Assembly: GCA_039090855.1 (NCBI GenBank)
Contig: CM077024.1
Location: forward strand, 68,760,594 to 68,824,593
Length of the DNA stretch: 64,000 bases
Reading direction: 5' to 3'
DNA from: Macrothele yani
Lineage: Eukaryota > Arthropoda > Arachnida > Araneae > Macrothelidae
Positions 56,560 to 64,000 of the stretch are shown in pieces. A program made the translations under genes and the position numbers. The notes under the pieces were generated by a model. It was not told where the DNA came from. It saw only the letters and a list, made by a program, of their open reading frames with translations, and searched no databases. The first letter of the stretch is position 1; each line of letters begins with the position of its first letter.

Positions 56560-59170
56560 GTGATGTGTGCTCGTAAACTAAACAGATGGAATAAAAGGAA
56601 CTTTGGAATAAAGTGTGTGTTGTCTGTACTGGTGATGAGAAATGAAAGACAACAATCTGCTGTAGGTGTGATTGTAAGTGAAAGGGTGAAGAACAACTGG
56701 GCTCACTGTGATTGCATAAATAAGGTAATAATACCGGTGAATTTGAATGTAACTCTTCAGTGAATAGTTATTGTTTTAGTGCATGCTTCTTGTGATTCTG
56801 AACTTTTTATAGAAAGGATGATTTCAGAATGAACTGGAAGCCGTGGTCAGCCAGTTTAAGTAATTATAGAAAGAGACTTTTCAGTATCAGAGTACGTGCT
56901 CCGGATGAAATTTCTGAATGTGAAAGATTAATTGAAGCTGCCATTAGGAATGTGTTGTGTTAATCTAATACGTTTCTCAACCACAAGTATATCAACAAAA
57001 ATACACAGGGCAGTAGTAGTAATCTGAGGCAGAAAATCAAAATGCATTCTGTTGTTTATGATCTGCGCCAGAAACATTTAGTTGTTGACACTTGCGTGAT
57101 GAAAGATACAGATGTTAGGCGTTATCATTACTTGCTAGTGTCATGAGCAAAGCTGAATGATATTTGGGGAAAAAAGAATATGAATATATCTGTGAAGAAG
57201 GAATAAAAATTGAAATTTTTACCGAAGTACGTTAATGATACTCTGATATGCTCAGTGAAGGACAATCAGTTAAAGCCACGTGAGGCCGCCCCGGTGGCGC
57301 AGTGGTCTAAGCGATGGCCTCTGATCATTCTTCCGAACGGGGTCCGGGTTCGAATCCCGATGAGGCATGGATGTTGTGTTTGTCTTACGGCACTGGCTCA
57401 CTCCCTTCCCTGGAACCAGTGACCCTAAATTAGGGACGGGCGACTGCTTATAGCCCATTGAGTTGCTCACGGTGGTCGTTAAAAATCCAATCAAAAAAAA
57501 AAAAAAAAAAAAAAAGAAGCCACGTGAGAGGGAGGAGGAAAAGAAGTGGGCGTGTTTTAAGAACTATGATGTCACTGTAGCTGAAGCGGTTTGTAGAGAC
57601 AACAATGAGAAGCACTAAATGTGACGCTTGGTGGAACAATGAGATTAAAGGAGTGGTAGAGAGAAAGAAGGAAATCTAACTGAGAAGATTGCAAGGCAGA
57701 ATTACTAAGGATGAATATCGCTATGAAAATCGTTGAGCGGCAAAGCTGATTTGCTAGGGTAAGGCAAATAGGGGAAAGGTATGAATTAGTTCCTTGGAAA
57801 GATAAGAAATCGTTCTGGAAGCACACAAGATGTAAACAGAACAGATGAAGTAAAGTTGCAATTTGTGTGAGTAATGACGGAAAAAGGAGAGTACAATGAG
57901 TTAAGTGAAAGATCTGGTAAACACTTCTGTGAGTTGCCGTGTCAGTGACTGTTCAACTGACATTTTCAACTGTATTGGTAATTAGGATATGGACTTCAGG
58001 ATTGAAGGAATGTTATCATTTTCCTTTTGTACAAGGGAAACGTAATCAGACTGAATGCAAGAGTTGTCGTGATATGAGCCTGCTGAGTGTTCCATGGAAT
58101 GCGTTTGGAAAGTTCGTTACCGTTAAGATATTGGGCTTTATACCAGAAAAGGTGTGGAAAGCTCAGAGTGATTTTATGCCTGGTAAGGTCTGCACTAACC
58201 AATGTTTTTTTATTTTGTATGATGATTGAAAAGTAACTGTCAGTTGCTAAGAAAGACTTTGCTGTGTTTGTAGATTTGGAGAAATCTTATGACCAAGTAA
58301 AGCAGGTGCTTCTGTGAAAAGTCTTGAATAAATATTGTATAATGGGATCTACGTAAAAGTGTGAAAGCTATGTATTCTATCAGGAGAGCGTGTGTACGTG
58401 TGAATGGCAATTTATCAGAATGGTGTTTTATTGGCCACGAGTCACATAAAGTATTGTAGTGTCACTCAGGTAATTCAAAAAATAATTGATGCATTCATGC
58501 ATGATGGCAAAATAGACAACACTGGTTTAGGTCTTGGTAATTCCCGTGCGTGCATGTTGATCTATGATGATGATACAGTCCTGTTAACGGGGAGCCAAAG
58601 TGAGTTATAGGGTATGTTGTCCCGGTTGTACGAAGTCTATAAGAAATTCATACTTAGCATAAATATGTAAAATAATTATGGGTTTTGAGTTATGAGTTTT
58701 TCAAAGTTATGGGTTTTGGGCGAAAAATTGTTGGTACCCAAAGGAATATCCGTCTAAATGGTACATAATTAGACCAGTTGAATAAGACTGTGTATCTAGG
58801 AAGCATGGTTGAGATGGAAAACAATTTAAATGATTAAATAAGCAGGAGTATGAATTGTGCTTTAAAAAATATAGCTGATTTAGGAGGATTTCTCGAAAAG
58901 GTCCGACTGTGTTTCTACGCCGATGTATGGTGGTGAAACCTGAGTATCGCAAATGATACACATGACTCGCTTGTGTGTTAGAGAGATGCGTTATTTACGT
59001 CGAATTTCTGGCAAGACATGTTTTGGTCATATGAGGAATGGCTAGAAGCTAACTAAGAGAATTCATGAGAAGGAATGGCGAGGTTCTAAGAGAATTTATG
59101 AGAATGAATGGCGACATGCTAACTACGAGAATGAATTCATCCCAAATGGCAAGAAAGATAGGTAGATCAG
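56560..59170 (+). pseudogene. Decayed APE-type LINE (endonuclease to RT), interrupted by a SINE
   Basis: Endonuclease pieces: SAVGVIVSERVKNNWAHCDC near 56655-56710, NTFLNHKYINKNTQ near 56970, and VVDTCVMKDTDVRRYHYLL near 57080-57140 (the SDH-LL region, with SD lost). RT pieces: WWNNEIKGVVERKKE near 57620, VCTNQCFFILYDD near 58190, and the catalytic loop RACMLIYDDDTVLLTGSQSE near 58545-58605 (normally YADD), followed by LSRLYEVYKKFILSIN. Near 58910-58990 is the C-terminal region, STPMYGGET then REMRYLRRISGKT. Stops occur every few tens of codons. The SINE at 57284-57516 splits it. Confidence 0.75.
57284..57516 (+). mobile_element. tRNA-derived SINE, intact copy with 11-bp target duplication
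   Basis: Same head and body as the copy at 52116 (A box tggcgcagtggtctaag, B box ggttcgaatcc), ending in an A tail of about 23. aagccacgtga at 57273-57283 repeats exactly at 57517-57527, a clean 11-bp target duplication. It lies inside the LINE relic. Confidence 0.95.
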
Positions 59171-59305
59171 ATGGAAGGATCAGATTCGGGAGTGACTGCA
59201 AGACAAAATGTTAATAAGTCAAAAAGGACATGTTTGAGGCATGAGATGAATGTTACTGAAGTTGGAGCTGTGCGCCAAGATGGCTGCAAGCAGAAACCTA
59301 TTGTG

Positions 59306-59522
59306 GGTTCCCGGTGGTGCAGTGGTTTAAGCGCTGGCTTCTGACCATTCATCCGAGATGGGTCTGGGTTTGAATCCCGATGAGACATGGATGCTGTGTT
59401 GGGCTTATGGCACTGGCTTTTTCCCTTCCCTGGAACCAGTGGCCCTAAATTAAGGACGGGCGACCTCTTATAGCCCATCGGGTTTCTCACTGTGGTCGTT
59501 AAACCTCCAACCAGAAAACAAG
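59306..59522 (+). mobile_element. tRNA-derived SINE with 8-bp target duplication
   Basis: Head ggttcccggtggtgcagtgg then tttaagcgctgg, B box ggtttgaatcc, family body, and a short A-rich end (ccagaaaacaag). ctattgtg at 59298-59305 repeats at 59523-59530. Confidence 0.88.
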
Positions 59523-59590
59523 CTATTGTGACGTACCTACCTCACACGTGACGCACATGTTGAAACGGCAAGTTAGAGCGATAAGCCTTT

Positions 59591-59665
59591 GCCGGCTTAG
59601 TTCAATTGGTAGAAGGTTCGACTGCGGAAAAAGGAAGGTGTGGGTACGAATGCCATCACAATTCC
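59591..59665 (+). tRNA. tRNA-like sequence, probably a pseudogene
   Basis: gccggcttagttcaattggt + agaaggttcgactgcgg resembles a tRNA acceptor, D arm and anticodon region, and gggtacgaatgcc stands where the T arm should be. The T loop is altered (gtacgaa for gttcgaa) and the acceptor 3' strand does not pair well, so a working tRNA is unlikely. It could instead be the head of another SINE type. Confidence 0.3.
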
Positions 59666-59989
59666 GCTATAGTATGATATGTCAGCAGTAAGTGAGATCT
59701 AAATCCATAAGCTGGAATTGGTAGACTACCTTCCTTTGAGGAACTAACCTTTGAATCTCAGAGAAGACTTTGGGATATGTATGTTTGTATGTGTCGTCTG
59801 AAAGGCTGTACCTTATAGGAAAGATGGAGGTAGAGAGCACATTTTCATCTTTGACCTCTGAAAAAAACATGAAAGTTTACTCAAACAATACTTAAAGAAT
59901 ACAAATTCCTACGTCACTGTTCTGGTGACTGCAGCTCATAAGTTATTGAAGTTTAAGGTACATATACTTAATCCTCAAAAACGTGCACT
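59666..59989. other. No recognised feature
   Basis: No supported gene or repeat. Confidence 0.4.
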
Positions 59990-60740
59990 TAATCGCTCAC
60001 TATGGAATAAATAAATCCAAAACCACTGAGGGCTAAAGCAATAAAATTCTACACGAAAGGTATCCAGAACTTTAAGAGTTGCAAGAAAAAACAAAATCTT
60101 GTCATTGCATTTATTAAAAAGGAGATGCCCTCATATGAATCTGAGGTAACACTTGCTACGTTTGAAGGCCACATTATATCAATACGGAACTACGAAAAGA
60201 ACATAAACGAAATTGCTGGGAATGATATGTGCAGAAAGTGTGCTATAGCCATTGAAATTATGACACCCATTTAATCTAGTTGCCTCTTCTAGAATAAAAT
60301 CTTACATAGAAAGAGATGATCAGGTGGCTAAAGTTCCCTATAAAAATCTTGCCGATAAATGTGGTTAAATCTTATCTTTCCCGTATTATTAATATCAATC
60401 TGCTTTTTTTCTTGAAACTCAGAAATACGGTACGAACTGGCAATAAACCTATGATCGCAGATGAGGATTGAGTCGGCATAACGCTGCAACAATGCACCTA
60501 CATTTTAGAATTACAGTTAATTGATTCATTTACATGTTCATTGTCGGTTCATTTTACCGAGAACATCCAAAATATTGTTTCTATAAAATCTCCAGATACG
60601 AGAATGTACGAAATTTAGAGTGTCTGTAAACACAGCATAACACAAATCCAACTGGGGATCCTTTAAGTTGTAATTCTCTTAGATCACTCAAACATTCCTG
60701 AATGCCTTCAGTTCGAAAGCCAAAGACGAGAATTAGTCAA
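59990..60740 (+). pseudogene. LINE C-terminal fragment (R4/Dong-like, tentative)
   Basis: Frames read LRAKAIKFYTKGIQNFKSCK, then AGNDMCRKCAIAIE, AKVPYKNLADKCG, and further decayed sequence to about 60720. The order (basic helix, Cys motif, VAK..HQ.LA.K.G, then an endonuclease-like region) resembles the C-terminal part of LINEs with a restriction-like endonuclease. It is heavily mutated, and the family assignment is from memory. Confidence 0.45.
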
Positions 60741-61261
60741 TAACAATAATAAAGGAGTAAGTAGGATTGAAATATGTAGTACATTTCACTAGCAACGCCC
60801 TTTGACTTTATGCACTGATTCTCACCATCCCTAGAGTCAAGTGAAAAGCCTTCACACAGGTTTCGCACTTCGTGAAACCTCTAGTCTTTCCCTTTCCGCT
60901 TTACTGTAAAGGAAAGATCTAGTGGAGTCAACTGCAAAAATATATCTCCAAGCCAAAAGTGTGACAAGCATACCGAGTGGATGATTAGTGAAGGAAAAGT
61001 AACCACAAACGGCAAAAATCCCAAGAAATGGTGCACCCTAGATTTACGTATCTCTATCTCAGTAAACAAGGCTGTATCAAGTGGACATAACATTAATTCT
61101 CTGAGTATTCTGTCAGTAATCTTGAGGGGGAAAATAAAAACTACAGTAGAAGAAAGAAAACCGGAAGAACACAATAGATGATACACGGGATTTAAAGAGC
61201 ATCTCATAGGCTTCACTAGTTTGAGAGAAACGAAGAAAAGTCACTGGAACTTATTTAAATA
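60741..61261. other. No recognised feature
   Basis: May include further decayed LINE sequence; nothing I can support. Confidence 0.35.
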
Positions 61262-62686
61262 CACTGACGGGAAAAATCCCAACACCAAGAAGGGGTTGTG
61301 TTAGATAAACGACAGTTGGTAGGCGGTGAGAGTACATCTGTAAGATGACGTCTACGCAAATTTCGCGCTCGCCGCATACGTGTGGCGCTAGTAGCGCCCC
61401 TCGGAACATGCAAAGCAGGTTTGCTGTAAATACGCGCTGTAACGTTCGTGAGCGTTAGTTATCGTTGAGATTCGACGTAGAGTGTTGATGTTAGTCAAAA
61501 ATGCCTTTAAGAAGACGAAGAAGCCATTATCAACAGCTCACGGAGTTTGAACGAGGTCGTGTAATAGGGCTACGAGAAGGAGGATCTTCTTTCCGCAATA
61601 TTGCAGAACGACTTGGCAGGAATGTAGCCACTGTGCATGATTGTTGGCAGCGGTGGTCAAGGGAAGGTACTGCCTCAAGAAGACAGGGTTCCGAGCAGCC
61701 ACGTGGCACTACTGAGAGGGAAGACCGCCGTGTACGGCGTATGTCCGTGGCGCATCGTACCGCGTCTGCGGCAGCAATTTGAGCTGCAGTTGCCACCACA
61801 GTGACACAACGACCTGTTACAAATCGGGTACTTGAAGGACAGCTCCGAGCCAGACGCCCTGTAGCGTGCATTCCACTTACTCCAAACCACTGCCGTTTAC
61901 GACGTCAGTAGTGTCAAGCTAGAGCTCATTGGAGGACGGAGTGGAGATCTGTTGTGTTTTCTGATGAAAGCCGGTTCTGCCTGGGTGCCAGTGATGGCCG
62001 TGTGTTGGTTTGAAGGAGGCCAGATGAGCGCCTGCAACCAGCCTGTCTGCGGCCGAGACACACTGGACCTACAACTGGAGTTATGGTCTGGGGAGCAATT
62101 TCCTATGACAGCAGGAGCACTCTCGTGGTTATCCCACGCACCCTGACGGCACAGTTGTACGTCGGTCTGGTGATTCAACCTGTTGTGCTGCAATTCATGA
62201 ACAGCATTCCAGGGGGTGTTTTCCAACAGGATAACGCTCGTCCGCATACCGCTGTTGTAACCCAACATGCTCTACAGAGTGTCGACATGTTGCCGTGGCC
62301 TGCTAGATCACCAGATCTTTCACCAATCGAGCACGTATGGGACATCATAGGACGACAACTCCAGCGTCACCCCCAACCAGCATTAACCGTCCCTGTATTG
62401 ACCGACCAAGTGCAACAGGCATGGGACTCGGTCCCACAAACTGACATCCAGCACCTGTACGACACAATGCTTGAACGTTTGCGTGCTTGCATTCAACATT
62501 CTGGCGGTTACACCGGTTATTAATGCACCAGCATTTCACATTTAAAAAGGCTCTTCACGCGCTTACAATAAGTTGTGATCTTGAAACCTTAATCGATTAA
62601 ATATGTTACCTATACGAATGCATTGCCGCCATTTCATTCCTCTACAACTATTTTTTCGTGGTGTTGGGATTTTTTTTTCGGCAGTG
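61262..62686 (+). mobile_element. Tc1-like transposon, 1425 bp
   Basis: Ends cactgacgggaaaaatccca and, in reverse complement, cactgccgaaaaaaaaatcc both continue to cccaacaccaagaag-like sequence (right side ccaacaccacgaa). TA flanks each side. It is a family distinct from the 1409-bp pair, though related in structure. Confidence 0.9.
61501..62523 (+). pseudogene. Tc1-like transposase with internal stops
   Basis: Starts ATG 61501 (MPLRRRRSHYQQLTEFERGR) with an HTH-type N-terminus (GSSFRNIAERLGRNVATVHD). Stops: TGA at about 61780, TAG near 61908, TGA near 62010. Catalytic regions: VVFSDESRFCLG (first Asp), GVMVWGAISYDSR, VFQQDNARPHTA (second Asp), SPDLSPIEHVWDIIG (third acidic residue). End IQHSGGYTGY at 62523. 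The second half is open and well preserved. Confidence 0.88.
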
Positions 62687-62949
62687 TAGATTTCAGAAAA
62701 AGCGTTTTACAATATTTTCCACCCTTGGTTGATCAAAACGTGTAAATCCACTGAATAGAATCTGCCATTATAATTTTTAAGGTATGCCTCGAAAATATGG
62801 AGAATAAATTTGTGTTTTTTGTGTCGGACAGCTAATGTAGACGAACGCTATGCTCATCCGAAGAAGCATATTCCAGGGAGATTGTTTTAGAACATTCTGG
62901 ATTTCCATGGTATTTAACATTATTATCAGGTTTCATAAGTTATCTTCCA

Positions 62950-63640
62950 GAGGATGTGCCATGTCAAAGAACAGGAAAACATATTTAAATTAAGACATTT
63001 GCTTTATACAGGTGATTTGAAACCATTTGCATCCTCACGGAACAACCGGCAAGAACTTTTAGCTATTATAAAACGCTGTTCTGATGACATCACTATGGAG
63101 CTGGGAAAAGACAAATTCAGAAAATTTCACGTTAATAAAGGGAACATTTTAAACTCAACTGATCATAGTCCTATAAGCACTTATAAATTCTTACCAGGGA
63201 ATAATATAACGAATGTCAATATCTTCGGATACTGCGATCTTTGGAAAAAAAAAGAAAAAAAAAAGGCTGTACGAAAGAATTCGAAAGCAGATTACATTTT
63301 CTCCAGAAGTTCCATATCAACACTAAGAACCTGACTAATGCTACCTGTTTACAGAGATGCAATTTCGTCCTAATTCCACTGTCAAGTGCTGAATTAGAAA
63401 TAATACAAAGATTACATAATTCCCACCACTATGATCAAACACAGAGTTAAAAACCCAGTGTCTTGCATTGATAAGATGACACTACTGTGAACACTTGGAG
63501 GAAGGGGAATGGTACATATCAAACAGAAAAGCACGAGGCAAATCTCAAACTTGCGGTTTTGCTTCACAAAATGTACTAAAGATTTACGAAAAAATACATA
63601 GCGAAAAAATACATAGCTGCAGTTGGAAAAGAACGCTACG
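62950..63640 (+). pseudogene. LINE RT fragment (R4/Dong-like, tentative)
   Basis: YTGDLKPFASSRNNRQELLA matches the RT catalytic region (normally DDLKLFASS). It continues into IIKRCSDDITMELGKDKFRK and FHVNKGNI, then a decayed thumb-like region (ESRLHFLQKFHINTKN) and HEANLKLAVLLHKMY near 63520-63575. In an intact LINE this part lies upstream of the piece at 59990-60740, yet here it is downstream on the same strand. The two are therefore rearranged or come from different copies. Confidence 0.55.
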
Positions 63641-63721
63641 TCTTTTTTTTTTTTAGTCTCTAACTATCTCTTTTTGTTTTCACCTTTATCTATTTCCAAC
63701 TTACCTTTTGCAATTTCTTTG

Positions 63722-63951
63722 TCCCCCCCCCCCCCCCGATGGCGCAGTGGCCTAAGCGATGGCTTCTGATCATTCGTCCGATAGGGGTCCGGGTTCGAAT
63801 CACTATAAGACATAGATGTCGTCTTTGCCTTAATGCACTGGCTGTCTCCCTTCCCTGGAACCAGTGTGGCTCTAAATTCGGGGCGGGCGGACTGCCTATA
63901 GCCCATTGAGTTGCTCATGGTGTGGTCGTTAAACCTCCAATAAAAAGAAAA
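63722..63951 (+). mobile_element. tRNA-derived SINE
   Basis: The C-run at 63723-63737 stands in place of the usual gccgcccc head. The A box (tggcgcagtggcctaag), B box (ggttcgaatc) and family body (ccctggaaccagtg, gggcgggcgg, cctatagcccattgagttgc) follow, ending at a short A-rich tail. Confidence 0.88.
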
Positions 63952-64000
63952 CTCTGTGTTCACATAGCAAAGAACACTGAAGCATACATCATTAAGGTAT

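Noticed and set aside
56173..56763. Frames with long histidine/threonine or cysteine/valine strings
   Set aside because: The strings are produced by the (GT)n microsatellite. Only the part after about 56640 on the plus strand has LINE endonuclease similarity.

Overview
This 64 kb window looks like gene-poor, repeat-rich DNA from a large animal genome, most likely an arthropod. The evidence is indirect: several DD34E-type Tc1 transposons, a young tRNA-derived SINE family, hAT, Helitron, LTR and LINE elements, and no recognisable host gene. I cannot name the species. Every protein-coding signal I can identify belongs to a mobile element, and most copies are broken.

Layout. 1-13 kb: a degenerate SINE, then an hAT transposase (minus strand, 12.9 to 3.0 kb) split by a complete, very young Ty3/gypsy-type LTR retrotransposon (3509-11678, 5-bp target duplication). 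The retrotransposon's pol order is protease, integrase, reverse transcriptase, RNase H: the Gmr1-like arrangement, not the usual gypsy order. 13-20 kb: mostly unassigned sequence with a Tc1 relic that carries an hAT-type MITE. 20.96-23.36 kb: a noncoding element of about fourteen ~155-bp monomers arranged as ~465-bp trimers, each monomer carrying a motif close to the CTCF core. 24.6-27.5 kb: a ~460-bp foldback with tRNA-like arms, a Tc1 relic, and SINEs. 27.45-34.82 kb: a full-length-looking Tx1/L1-like LINE (minus strand) sitting inside the tRNA-like head of a SINE, with an 8-bp target duplication. 35.6-41.5 kb: a decayed Helitron Rep/helicase gene (minus strand) split by a Tc1 element. 41.8-56 kb: two 1409-bp Tc1 relatives in opposite orientation, a deleted Tc1, three blocks of a second monomer-array family (~145-bp units), and a TTAA-flanked foldback with tandem TGACGTCA sites. 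56-64 kb: relics of two LINE types, four SINEs and another Tc1 element.

Nesting gives a relative order of events. The LTR element is younger than the hAT, the Tx1 LINE younger than the SINE it hit, the Tc1 at 38.2 kb younger than the Helitron, the MITE younger than the Tc1 at 15 kb, and the SINE at 57.3 kb younger than the LINE it interrupts. The LTR pair differs by only two substitutions plus short-run indels, so that insertion is recent. The elements do not form a pathway together. The window is best read as a mobile-element graveyard with two recent full-length insertions and several unusual noncoding arrays.
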